Assembly (NCBI GenBank): GCA_027186245.1 | Contig: CP114481.1 | Span: 18,073,501-18,137,500, forward strand | Reading direction: 5' to 3' | DNA length: 64,000 nt | From: Coriaria nepalensis | Lineage: Eukaryota; Streptophyta; Magnoliopsida; Cucurbitales; Coriariaceae | Shown: positions 48,921 to 62,420 of the stretch, one piece after another | Numbering within the stretch: position 1 is the stretch's first letter | Layout of the letters: each line of letters starts with the position of its first letter | Notes under the pieces: generated by a model | What the model was told of the DNA's origin: nothing | The model's input: only the letters and a program-made list of their open reading frames with translations | Database searches by the model: none | Made by a program: the position numbers and the translations under genes

Positions 48921-51819
48921 TCTAAATTAATTCGCCAAATTTTATTTTCGCCCTTCAAACATAATTTTCTTACATAACTTGCAATTAATCAATTGAAGAC
49001 AACAATGCATTATTTTTGCCTTAAATCGTATATCATTCAGTCTTTTCATATCATCAAATTGTTTGAAAGCACTTCGAACCAATTCTATTTTTGCATTTAA
49101 GACACGACTTACATGCATAAGTTGCAATTGATCTATTGAAGGCAACTATGCATTTTTATAGCCTTAAAATCATATTATTGCGTCTCTTTTAGTCATTAAA
49201 TCATTCTAAATTGCTTTGAACGAAATTCGGCCTTTAAACATGAGTTTCGTGCATAACGTGCAGTTAATCTATTGAAGGCAACAATGCATTTGTTTAGCCT
49301 TAAAGTCATGTCATTGAGTCTCATCCAGTCATTAAATCATTATATATTAAGTTGACCGAATTCTATTTTCGTCCTTCAAACATGATTTTCTTACATAACT
49401 AGCAATTAATCTATTGAAGACAACAATGCATTATTTTAGACCTAAAAAGCATATCATTCAGTCTTTTTATATCATTAAAGGGCTTGAAAGCCCTTCGAAC
49501 CAATTCTATTTTTGCATTTAAGACACGACTTTCATGCATAAGTTGCAATTGATCTATTGAAGGCAACCATGCATTTTTTTAGCTTTAAAATCATATTATT
49601 GCGTGTCTTTTAGTCATTAAATCATTCTAAATCGCTTGGAACAAAATTCGGCCTTTAAACATGACTTTCGTTCATAAGTTGCAGTTGATCTACTGAAGGC
49701 AACATTGCATTTGTTTAGCCTTAAAGTTATGTCATTGAGTCTCATCCATTCAATAAATCATTCTAAATTAATTCGAACGAATTTTATTTTCGCCCTTCAA
49801 ATATGATTTTCTTAGATAACTTACAATTGATCTATTAAAGACAACAATGCATTATTTTAGACTTAAAAAGCATATCATTCAGTCTTTTTATATCATTAAA
49901 TTTTTTGAAACCACCTTCGAAACAATTCTATTTTTGCATTTAAGACACGACTTTCATGCATAAGTTGCAATTGATCTATTGAAGGAAACCATGCATTTGT
50001 TTAGCCTTAAAGTCATAGTATTGCGTCTCTTTTAGTCATTAAATCATTCTAAATTCCTTCGAACGAAATTCGGCCTTTAAACATGACTTTCGTGCATAAG
50101 TTGCAGTTGATCTACTGAAGCCAACAATGCATTTGTTTAGCCTTAAAGTCATGTCACTGAGTCTCTTCAAGTCAATAAATCATTCTAAATTTATTCGAAC
50201 GAATTTTATTTTCGCCCTTCAAACATGATTTTCTTACATAACTTGCAATTAATCTGTTGAAGACAACAATGCATTATTTTAGACTTAAAAAGTATATCAT
50301 TCAGTCTTTTTATATCATTAAATTGTTTGAAAGCACTTCGAACCAATTCTATTTTTGCATTTAAGACACGACTTTCATGCATAAGTTGCATTTGATCTAT
50401 TGAAGGCAACTATGCATTTTTTTAGGCTTAAAATCATATTATTGCGTCTCTTTTAGTCATTAAATCATTCTAAATAGCTTCGAACAAAATTCGGCCTTTA
50501 AACATGACTTTCGTGCAAAACGTGCAGTTGATCTACTGAAGGCAACAATCCATTTGTTTAGCCTTAAAGTCATGTCACTAAGTCTCTTCTAGTCAATAAA
50601 TCATTCTAAATTTATTCGAACGAATTTTATTTTCGCCCTTCAAACATGATTTTCTTACATAACTTGCAATTAATCTATTGAAGACAATAATGCATTATTT
50701 TAGACTTAAAAAGCATATCATTCAGTCTTTTTATATCATTAAACAGTTTGAAAGCACTACGAACCAATTCTATTTTTGCATTTAAGACACGACTTTCATG
50801 CATAAGTTGCAATTGATCTATTGAAGGAAACTATGCATTTTTTTAGCCATAAAGTCATAGTATTGCATCTCCTTTAGTCATTAAATCATTCTAAATCGCT
50901 TCGAACGAAATTCGGCCTCTAAACATGACTTTCGTGCATAACTCGCAGTTAATCTATTGAAGGCAACAATGCATTTGTTTAGCCTTAAAGTCGTGTCATT
51001 GAATATCTTCTAGTCAATAAATCATTCTAAATTAATTCGAACGAATTTTATTTTCGCCCTTCAAACATGATTTTCTTACATAACCTGCAATTAATCTATT
51101 GAAGACAACAATGTATTATTTTAGCCTTACAAAGTATATCATTCAGTCTTTTCATATCATCAAATTGTTCGGAAGCACTTCGAACCAATTCTATTTTTGC
51201 ATTGAAGACATGACTTTTATGCATAAGTTGCAATTGATCTATTGAAGGCAACTATGCATTTTTTTAGCCTAAAAGTCATATTATTGCGTCTCTTTTAGTC
51301 ATTAAATCATTCTAAATTACTTCAAACGAAATTCGTCCTTTAAAGATGACTTTCGTGCATAACTTGCAGTTGATCTACTGAATGCAACAATGCATTTGTT
51401 TAGCCTTAAAGTCATGTTACTGAGTCTCTTCTAGTCAATAAATCATTCTAAATTTAGTCGAACGAATTTTATTTTCGACCTTCAAACATGATTTTCTTAC
51501 ATAACTTGCAATTAACCTATAGAAGACAACAATGCATTATTTTGGACTTGAAAAGCATATCATTCAGTCTTTTTATATCATTAAATTGTTGGAAAGCACT
51601 TCGAACCAATTCTATTTTTGCATTTAAGACACGACTTTCATGCATAAGTTGCAATTGATCTATAGAAGGCAACCATGCATTTTTTTTGCCTTAAAATCAT
51701 ATTATTGCGTCTCTTTTAGTCATTAAATCATTCTAAATCGCTTCGAACGAAATTCGGCCTTTAAACATGACTTTCGTGCATAACTTGCAGTTGATCTACT
51801 AAAGGCAACAATGCATTTG

Positions 51820-53504
51820 TTTAGCCTTAAAGTCATGTCACTGAGTCTCTTCTAGTTAATAAATAATTCTAAATTTATTCGAACAAATTTTTTTTTCGCC
51901 CTTGAAACATGATTTTCTTACATAACATGCAAATAATTAATTGAAGACAACAATGAATTATTTTAGCCTTAAAAAAGAATATCATTCAGTCTTTTTATAT
52001 CATTAAATTGTTTGAAAGCACTTCGAACCAATTCTATTTTTGCATTTAAGACAGGACTTTCATGCATAAGTTGCAATTGATCTATTGAAGGCAACCATGC
52101 ATTTTTTTAGCCTTAAAATCATATTATTGAGTCTCTTTTAGTCATTAAATCATTCTAAATTGCTTCGAACAAAATTCGGCCTTTAAACATGACTTTCGTG
52201 CATAAGTTGCAGTTGATCTACTGAAGCCAACAATGCATTTGTTTAGCCTTAAAGTCATGTCACTGAGTCTCTTCTAGTCAATAAATCATTCTAAATTTAT
52301 TCGAACGAATTTTATTTTCGCCCTTCAAACATGATTTTCTTAGATAACTTGAAATTAATCTATTGAAGACAACAATGCATTATTTTAGACTTAAAAAGCA
52401 TATCATTCAGTCTTTTTATATCATTAAATTGTTTGAAAGCACTTCGAACCAATTCTATTTTTGCATTTAAGACAGGACTTTCATGCAGAAGTTGCAATTG
52501 ATCTATTGAAGGCAACCATGCATTTTTTTAGCCATAAAGTCATAGTATGGCATCTCCTTTAGTCATTAAATCATTCTAAATTACTTCGAACGAAATTCGG
52601 CCTTTAAACATGACTTTCGTGCATAACGTGCAGTTAATCTATTGAAGGCAACAATGCATTTGTTTAGCCCTAAAGTCATGTCATTAAGTCTCATCCAGTC
52701 ATTAAATCATTATAAATTAAGTTGAATAAATTCTATTTTCGCCCTTCAAACATGATTTTCTCACATAACTTGCAATTAATTTATTGACGACAAAAATGCA
52801 GTATTTTAGCTTTAAAAAGTATATCATTCAGTCTTTTCATATGATTAAATTGTTTGAAAGCACTTCGAACCCATTCTATTTTTGCATTTAAGACACGACT
52901 TACATGCATAAGTTGCAATTGATCTATTGAAGGCAACTATGCATTTTTATAGCCTTAAAATCATATTACTGAGTCCCTTTTAGTCATTAAATCATTCTAA
53001 ATTGCTTCGAACGAAATTCAGCCTTTAAACATGACTTTCGTGCATAACGTGCAGTTAATTTATTGAAGGCAACAATGCATTTGTTTAGCCTTAAATTCAT
53101 GTCATTGAGTCTCATCCATTCATTAAATCATTATAAATTAAGTTGAACGAATTCTACTTTTGCACTTTAAACATTATTTTCTTACATAACTTCTAGTTAA
53201 TTTATTGACGACAACAAATCATTATTTTAGCTTTAAAAAGTATATCATTCAGTCTTTTCATATCATTAAATTGTTTGAAAGCACTTCCAACCAATTTTAT
53301 TTTTGCATTTAAGACATGATTTTCATGCATAAGTTGCAATTGATCTACTGAAGGCAACTACGCATTTTTTTTGCCTAAAAGTCATTGTATTGCGTCTCTT
53401 TTAGTCATTAAATTATTCTAAATCACTTCGAACGAAATTCGGCCTTTAAACATGACTCTCATGCATAAGTTGCAATTGATCTACTGAAGGAAACAATGCA
53501 TTTG
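51820..53504. repeat. Copy 1 of a 1,685-bp tandem duplication (4 trimers)
   Basis: Matches 53,505-55,189 at a constant 1,685 bp. Private marks are AACAAATTTTTTTTTCGCCC with ACATGCAAATAATTAATTG (51,886 and 53,571), CATGCAGAAGTTG, GTCATAGTATGGCATCTCC, GACAAAAATGCAGTATTTTAG and AACTTCTAGTTAATTTATTG. I saw no difference between the copies. Confidence 0.91.
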
Positions 53505-55189
53505 TTTAGCCTTAAAGTCATGTCACTGAGTCTCTTCTAGTTAATAAATAATTCTAAATTTATTCGAACAAATTTTTTTTTCGCCCTTGAAACATGATTT
53601 TCTTACATAACATGCAAATAATTAATTGAAGACAACAATGAATTATTTTAGCCTTAAAAAAGAATATCATTCAGTCTTTTTATATCATTAAATTGTTTGA
53701 AAGCACTTCGAACCAATTCTATTTTTGCATTTAAGACAGGACTTTCATGCATAAGTTGCAATTGATCTATTGAAGGCAACCATGCATTTTTTTAGCCTTA
53801 AAATCATATTATTGAGTCTCTTTTAGTCATTAAATCATTCTAAATTGCTTCGAACAAAATTCGGCCTTTAAACATGACTTTCGTGCATAAGTTGCAGTTG
53901 ATCTACTGAAGCCAACAATGCATTTGTTTAGCCTTAAAGTCATGTCACTGAGTCTCTTCTAGTCAATAAATCATTCTAAATTTATTCGAACGAATTTTAT
54001 TTTCGCCCTTCAAACATGATTTTCTTAGATAACTTGAAATTAATCTATTGAAGACAACAATGCATTATTTTAGACTTAAAAAGCATATCATTCAGTCTTT
54101 TTATATCATTAAATTGTTTGAAAGCACTTCGAACCAATTCTATTTTTGCATTTAAGACAGGACTTTCATGCAGAAGTTGCAATTGATCTATTGAAGGCAA
54201 CCATGCATTTTTTTAGCCATAAAGTCATAGTATGGCATCTCCTTTAGTCATTAAATCATTCTAAATTACTTCGAACGAAATTCGGCCTTTAAACATGACT
54301 TTCGTGCATAACGTGCAGTTAATCTATTGAAGGCAACAATGCATTTGTTTAGCCCTAAAGTCATGTCATTAAGTCTCATCCAGTCATTAAATCATTATAA
54401 ATTAAGTTGAATAAATTCTATTTTCGCCCTTCAAACATGATTTTCTCACATAACTTGCAATTAATTTATTGACGACAAAAATGCAGTATTTTAGCTTTAA
54501 AAAGTATATCATTCAGTCTTTTCATATGATTAAATTGTTTGAAAGCACTTCGAACCCATTCTATTTTTGCATTTAAGACACGACTTACATGCATAAGTTG
54601 CAATTGATCTATTGAAGGCAACTATGCATTTTTATAGCCTTAAAATCATATTACTGAGTCCCTTTTAGTCATTAAATCATTCTAAATTGCTTCGAACGAA
54701 ATTCAGCCTTTAAACATGACTTTCGTGCATAACGTGCAGTTAATTTATTGAAGGCAACAATGCATTTGTTTAGCCTTAAATTCATGTCATTGAGTCTCAT
54801 CCATTCATTAAATCATTATAAATTAAGTTGAACGAATTCTACTTTTGCACTTTAAACATTATTTTCTTACATAACTTCTAGTTAATTTATTGACGACAAC
54901 AAATCATTATTTTAGCTTTAAAAAGTATATCATTCAGTCTTTTCATATCATTAAATTGTTTGAAAGCACTTCCAACCAATTTTATTTTTGCATTTAAGAC
55001 ATGATTTTCATGCATAAGTTGCAATTGATCTACTGAAGGCAACTACGCATTTTTTTTGCCTAAAAGTCATTGTATTGCGTCTCTTTTAGTCATTAAATTA
55101 TTCTAAATCACTTCGAACGAAATTCGGCCTTTAAACATGACTCTCATGCATAAGTTGCAATTGATCTACTGAAGGAAACAATGCATTTG
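53505..55189. repeat. Copy 2 of the 1,685-bp tandem duplication
   Basis: Second copy. The crossover lies between 53,492 and 53,523, in the B-monomer segment between GAAGGA and TGTCACTGAG. To the left the bases agree with the right edge of copy 2 (GGAAACAATG near 55,175) and to the right with the left edge of copy 1 (CTGAGTC with TTCTAGTTAAT). Confidence 0.91.
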
Positions 55190-55699
55190 TTTAGCCTTAA
55201 AGTCATGTTACTGTGTCTCTTCTAGTCAATAAATCATTCTAAATTTATTCAAACGAATTTTATTTTCGCCCTTCAAACATGATTTTCTTACATAACCTAC
55301 AATTAATCTATTGAAGATAACAATGCATTATTTTAGCCTTAAAAAGTATATCATTCAGTCTTTTCATATCATCAAATTTTTTGAAAGCACTTCGAACCAA
55401 TTCTATTTTTGCATTTAAGACACTACTTTCAGCATAAGTTGCAATTGATCTATTGAAGGCAACTATACATTTTTTTAGACTAAAAGTCATATTATTGGGT
55501 CTCTTTTAGTCATTAAATAATTCTAAATTACCTCCAACGAAAATCGGCCTTTAAACATGACTTTCGTGCATAACTTGCAGTTGATCTACTGAAGGCAACA
55601 ATGCATTTGTTTAGTCTTAAAGTCATGTCATTGAGTCTCTTCCAGTCAATAAATAATTCTAAATTAATTCGAATGAATTTTATTTTCTCCCTTCCAACC

Positions 55700-57170
55700 G
55701 GATTTTCTTACATAACATGCAATTAATCTATTGAGGACAACAATGCATTATGTTAGACTTTAAAAGCATATCATTCAGTCTTTTTATATCATTAAATTGT
55801 TTGAAAGCACTGCCAACCAATTCTATTTTTGCATTTAAGACATGACTTTCATGCATAAGTTGCATTTGATCTATTGAAGGCAACTATGCATTTTTTTAGG
55901 CTTAAAATCAAATTATTGCGTCTCTTTTAGTCATTAAATCATTCTAAATTACTTCCAACGAAATTCGTCCTTTAAACATGACTTTCGTGCATAACTTGCA
56001 GTTGATCTTCTGAAGGCAACAATGCATTTGTTTAGCCTTAAAGTCATGTTACTGTGTCTCTTCTAGTCAATAAATCATTCTAAATTTATTCAAACGAATT
56101 TTATTTTCGCCCTTGAAACATAATTTTCTTACATAACCTGCAATTAATCTATTGAAGATAACAATGCATTACTTTAGCCTTAAAAAGTATATCATTCAGT
56201 CTTTTCATATCATTAAATTGTTTCAAAGCACTTCGAACCAATTCTATTTTTGCATTTAAGACACAACTTCATTCAAAAGTTGCAATTGATCTATTGAAGG
56301 CAACCATGCATTTTTTTAACCTTAAAATCATATTATTGCATCTCTTTTAGTCATTAAATCATTCTAAATTGCTTCGAACGAAATTCGGCCCGGAAACACG
56401 ACTTTTGTTCATAACTTGCAGTTGATCTACTGAAGGCAACAATGCATTTGTTTAGGCTTAAAGTCATGTCATTGAGTCTATTCTAGTCAATAAATCATTC
56501 TAAATTAATTCGAACGAATTTTGTTTTCACCCTTCGAACATGATTTTCTTACAAAACCTGCAATTAATCTATTGAAAACAACAATGCATTATTTTAGCCT
56601 TAAAAAGTATATCATTCAGTCTTTTCGTGTCATCAAATTGTTTGGAAGCACTTCAAACCAATTCTATTTTTGAATTTAAGACACGACTTTCATGCAAAAG
56701 TTGCAATTGATCTACTGAAGGCAACCATGCATTTTTTTAGCCCAAAATTCATATTATTGCGTCTCTTTTAGTCATTAAATCATTCTAAATTACTTCCAAC
56801 AAAATTCGTCCTTTAAAGATGACTTTCGTGCATAACTTGCAGTTGATCTATTGAAGGCAACAATACATTTGTTTAGCCTTAAAGTCATGTCATTGAGTCT
56901 GTTCTAGTCAATAAATCATTCTAAATTAATTCGAACGAATTTTATTTTCGCCCTTGAAACATGATTTTCTTACATAACATGCAATTAATCTATTGAAGAC
57001 AACAATGCATTGTTTTAGACTTTAAAAGCATATCATTCAGTCTTTTTATATCATTAAATTGTTTGAAAGCACTTCCAACCAATTCTATTTTTGCATTTAA
57101 GACATGACTTTCATGCATAAGTTGCATTTGATCTATTGAAGGCAACTATGCATTTTTTTAGGCTTAAAAT
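55700..57170. repeat. Three-trimer offset match
   Basis: The marks TTAGACTTTAAAAGCATATC with CACTKCCAACC-type C monomers, and GTTGCATTTGATC with AGGCTTAAAATC, occur near 55,860 and 57,122, an offset of 1,262 bp (3 trimers minus one base). A further relative lies near 50,388. Intermediate trimers differ, so the unit is a three-trimer repeat or a conversion tract. Confidence 0.65.
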
Positions 57171-60100
57171 CATATTATTGCGTCTCTTTTAGTCATTAAA
57201 TCATTCTAAATAGCTTCGAACAAAATTCGGCCTTTAAACATGACTTTCGTGCATAACGTGCAGTTGATCTACTGAAGGCAACAATGCATTTGTTTAGCCT
57301 TAAAGTCATGTCACTAAGTCTCTTCTAGTCAATAAATCATTCTAAATTAATTCAAACAATTTTTATTTTCATCCTTCAAACATGATTTTCTTACATAAGC
57401 TGCAATTAATCTATTGAAGACAACAATGCATTATTTTCGCCTTAAAAAGTATATCATTCTTTCTTTTCATATCATCAATTTGTTTGAAAGCACTTTGAAC
57501 CAATTCTATTTTTGCATTTAAGACACGACTTTCATGCATAAGTTGTAATTGATCTATTGAAGGCAACTATGCATTTTTTTAACCTAAAAGTCATATTATT
57601 GCGTCTCTTTTAGTCATTAAATCATTCTAAATTTCATCAAACGAAATTCGTCCTTTAAACATGACTTTTGTGCATAACTTGCAGTTGATCTACTGAAGGC
57701 AACAATGCATTTGTTTAGCCTTAAAGTCATGTCATTGAGTCTGTTCTAGTCAATAAATCATTCTAAATTAATTCGAACGAATTTTATTTTCGCCCTTCAA
57801 ACATGATTTTCTTACATAACATGCAATTAATCTATTAAAGACAACAATGCATTATTTAAGACCTTAAAAGCATATCATTCAGTCCTTTTATATCATTAAA
57901 TTATTTGAAAGCACTTCGAACCAATTCTATTTTTGCATTTAAGACACGACTTACATGCATAAGTTGCAATTGATCTATTGAAGGCAACTATGCATTTTTT
58001 TAGCCTTAAAATCATATTATAGCGTCTCTTTTACTCATTAAATCATTCTAAATCGCTTCGAACAAAATTCGGCCTTTAAACATGACTTTCGTACATAACG
58101 TGCAGTTAATCTACTCAAGGCAACATTGCATTTGTTTAGCCTTAAAGTTATGTCATTGAGTCTCTTCTAGTCAATAAATCATTCTAAATTAATTCGAACA
58201 AATTTTATTTTCGCCCTTCAAATATGATTTTCTTAGATAACTTGCAATTAATTTATTGACGACAACAATGCATTATTTTAGCTTTAAAAAGTATATCATT
58301 TAGTCTTTTCATATGATTAAATTGTTTGAAATCACTTCGAACCAATTCTATTTTTGCATTTAAGACACGACTTACATGCATAAGTTGCAATTGATCTATT
58401 GAAGGCAACTATGCATTTTTATAGCTTTAAAATCATATTATTGCGTGTCTTTTAGTCATTAAATCATTCTATGTTGCTTCGCACGAAATTCGGCCTTTAA
58501 ACATGACTTTCCTGCATAACGTGCTGTTAATCTATTGAAGGCAACAATGCATTTGTTTAGCCTTAAAGTCATGTCATTGAGTCTCATCCAGTCATTAAAT
58601 CATTATAAATTAAGTTGAACGAATTCTATTTTCGCCCTTCAAACATAATTTTCTTACATAACTAGCAATTAATCTATTGAAGACAACAATGCATTATTTT
58701 AGACTTAAAAAGCATATCATTCAGTCTTTTTATATCATTAAACAGTTTGAAAGCACTACGAACCAATTCTATTTTTGCATTTAAGACACGACTTTCGTGC
58801 ATAAGTTGCAATTGATCTATTGAAGGCAACCATGCATTTTTTTAGCTTTAAAATCATATTATTGCGTGTCTTTTAGTCATTAAATCATTCTAAATCGCTT
58901 CTAACAAAATTCGGCCTTTAAACATGACTTTCGTACATAACGTGCAGTTAATCTATTGAACGCAACAATGCATTTGTTTAGCCTTAAAGTCATGTCATTG
59001 AGTCTCATCCATTCATTAAATAAGTATAACTTAAGTCGAACGAATTTTATTTTCGCCCTTCAAATATGATTTTCTTACATAACTTGCAATTAATCTATTA
59101 AAGACAACAATGCATTATTTTAGACTTAAAAAGCATATCATTCAGTCTTTTTATATCATTAAATTTTTTGAAAGCACTTTGAACCAATTCTATTTTTGCA
59201 TTTAAGACACGACTTTCACGCATAATTTGCAATTGATCTATTGAAGGCAACATTGCATTTTTTTAGCCTTTAAGTCATAGTATTGCATCTCTTTTAGTCA
59301 TTAAATCATTCTAAATTACATCGAACGAAATTCGGCCTTTAAACATGACTTTCGTGCATAAGTTGCAGTTGATCTACTGAAGGCAACATTGCATTTGTTT
59401 AGCCTTAAAGTTATGTCATTGAGTCTCTTCTAGTCAATAAATCATTCTAAATTAATTCGAACAAATTTTATTTTCGCCCTTCAAATATGATTTTCTTAGA
59501 TAACTTGCAATTGCTCTATTAAAGACAACAATGCATTATTTTAGACTTAAAAAGCATATCATTCAGTCTTTTTATATCATTAAATTGTTTGAAAGCACTT
59601 CGAAACAATTCTATTTTTGCATTTAAGACACGACTTTCATGCATAAGTTGGAATTGATCTATTGAAGGAAACCATGCATTTGTTTAGCCTTAAAGTCATA
59701 GTATTGCGTCTCTTTTAGTCATTAATCATTCTAAATTCCTTCGAACGAAATTCGGCCTTTAAACATGACTTTCGTGCATAAGTTGCAGTTGATCTACTGA
59801 AGGCAACATTCCATTTGTTTAGCCTTAAAGTCATGTCACTGAGTCTCTTCTAGTCAATAAATCATTCTAAATATGTTCGAACGAATTTTATTTTCGCCCT
59901 TCAAACATGATTTTCTTACATAACTTGCAATTAATCTATTGAAGACAACAATGCATTATTTTAGACTTAAAAAGTATATCATTCAGTCTTTTTATATCAT
60001 TAAATTGTTTGAAAGCACTTCGAACCAATTCTATTTTTGCATTTAAGACACGACTTTCATGCATAATTTGCATGAAATCTATTGAAGGCAACTATGCATT

Positions 60101-60299
60101 TTTTTAGCCTTAAAGTCATAGTATTGCATCTCTTTTAGTCATTAAACCATTCTAAATTACATCGAACGAAATTCAGCCTTTAAACATGACTTTCGTGCAT
60201 AACTTGCAGTCGATCTACTGAAGGCAACAACGCATTTGTTTAGCATTAAAGTCATGTCACTGAGTCTCTTCTAGTCAATAAATCATTCTAAATTTATTC

Positions 60300-62420
60300 G
60301 AACGAATTTTATTTTCGCCCTTCAAACATGATTTTCTTACATAACTTGCAATTAATCTATTGAAGACAATAATGCATTATTTTAGACTTAAAAAGCATAT
60401 CATTCCGTCTTTTTATATCATTAAACAGTTTGAAAGCACTACGAACCAATTCTATTTTTGCATTTAAGACACGACTTTCATGCATAAGTTGCAATTGATC
60501 TATTGAAGGCAACTATGCATTTTTTAGCCATAAAGTCATAGTATTGCATCTCCTTTAGTCATTACATCATTCTAAATCGCTTCGATCGAAATTCGGCCTC
60601 TGAACATGACTTTGGTGCATAACTCGCAGTTAATCTATTGAAGGCAACAATGCATTTGTTTAGCCTTAAAGTCATGTCATTGAATCTCTTCTAGTCAATA
60701 AATCATTCTAAATTAATTCGAACGAATTTTATTTTCGCCCTTCAAACATGATTTTCTTACATAACCTGCAATTAATCTATTGAAGACAACAATGTATTAT
60801 TTTAGCCTTAAAAAGAATATCATTCAGTCTTTTCATATCATCAAACTGTTCGGAAGCACTTCGAACCAATTCTGTTTTTGCATTTAAGACACGACTTTTA
60901 TACATAAGCTGCAGTTGATCTATTGAAGGCAACTATGCATTTTTTTAGCCATAAAGTCATAGTATGGCATCTCCTTTAGTCATTAAATCATTCTAAATCG
61001 CTTCGATCGAAATTCGGCCTCTAAACATGACTGTCGTGCATAACTCGCAGTTAATCTATTGAAGGCAACAGTGCATTTGTTTAGCATTAAAGTCATGTCA
61101 CTGAGTCTCTTCTAGTCAATAAATCATTCTAAATTTATTCGAACGAATTTTATTTTCGGCCTTCAAACATGATTTTCTTACATAACTTGCAATTAATCTA
61201 TTGAAGACAATAATGCATTATTTTAGACTTAAAAAGCATATCATTCAGTCTTTTTATATCATTAAACAGTTTGAAAGCACTACGAACCAATTCTATTTTT
61301 GCATTTAAGACATGACTTTCATGCATAAGTTGCAATTGATCTATTTAAGGCAACTTTGCATTTTTTAGCCATAAAGTCATAGTATTGCATATCCTTTAGT
61401 CATTAACTCATTCTAAATCGCTTCGATCGAAATTCGGCCTCTAAACATGACTTTCGTGCATAGCTCGCAGTTAATCTATTGAAGGCAACAATGCATTTGT
61501 TTAGCCTTAAAGTCATGTCATTGAATCTCTTCTAGTCAATAAATCATTCTAAATTAATTCGAACGAATTTTATTTTCGCCCTTCAAACATGATTTTCTTA
61601 CATAACCTGCAATTAATCTATTGAAGACAACAATGTATTATTTTAGCCTTAAAAAGTATATCATTCAGTCTTTTCATATCATCAAACTGTTCGGAAGCAC
61701 TTCGAACCAATTCTATTTTTGCATTTAAGACACGACTTTTATACATAAGTTGCAGTTGATCTATTGAAGGCAACTATGCATTTTTTTAGCCATAAAGTCA
61801 TAGTATGGCATCTCCTTTAGTCATTAAATCATTCTAAATCGCTTCGATCGAAATTCGGCCTCTAAACATGACTGTCGTGCATAACTCGCAGTTAATCTAT
61901 TGAAGGCAACAGTGCATTTGTTTAGCATTAAAGTCATGTCACTGAGTCTCTTCTAGTCAATAAATCATTCTAAATTTATTCGAACGAATTTTATTTTCGC
62001 CCTTCAAACATGATTTTCTTACATAACTTGCAATTAATCTATTGAAGACAATAATGCATTATTTTAGACTTAAAAAGCATATCATTCAGTCTTTTTTATC
62101 ATTAAACAGTTTGAAAGCACTACGAACCAATTCTATTTTTGCATTTAAGACACGACTTTCATGCATAAGTTGCAATTGATCTATTGAAGCCAACTATGCA
62201 TTTTTTAGCCATAAAGTCATAGTATTGCATCTCCTTTAGTCATTAAATCATTCTAAATCGCTTCGATCGAAATTCGGCCTCTAAACATGACTTTCGTGCA
62301 TAACTCGCAGTTAATCTATTGAAGGCAACAATGCATTTGTTTAGCCTTAAAGTCTTGTCATTGAATCTCTTCTAGTCAATAAATCATTCTAAATTAATTC
62401 GAACGAATTTTATTTTCGCC
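60300..62420. repeat. Two-trimer higher-order repeat of about 841 bp, about 2.5 copies
   Basis: Two alternating trimer types recur. The A mark TTTTTAGCCATAAAGTCATA with GCATCTCCTTTAG occurs at 60,521, 61,362 and 62,202 (spacing 841 and 840), then at 63,465 (1,263, three trimers). The alternate trimer carries GTCATAGTATGGCATCTCC at about 60,959 and 61,800 and ACTTTTATACATAAG just before it. Spacing one or two bases under 842 comes from a shortened T run in these A monomers and a shortened C near 62,095. Confidence 0.85.

Noticed and set aside
48942..49145. Minus-strand open frame of 67 codons
   Set aside because: Same C-monomer frame as at 19,117, again opening at TTG. Monomer lengths of 136, 142 and 143 bp and the 421-bp unit are not multiples of three, so the frame cannot be maintained across repeats.
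50206..50409. Minus-strand open frame of 67 codons
   Set aside because: Another copy of the C-monomer frame. Sequence similarity to the others comes from satellite identity, not from protein conservation.
55308..55490. Minus-strand open frame of 60 codons with an ATG
   Set aside because: A one-base deletion near the end of this C monomer (CTTTCAGCATAAG) joins a frame of the next A monomer to the usual C frame. It is a chance fusion in one copy.
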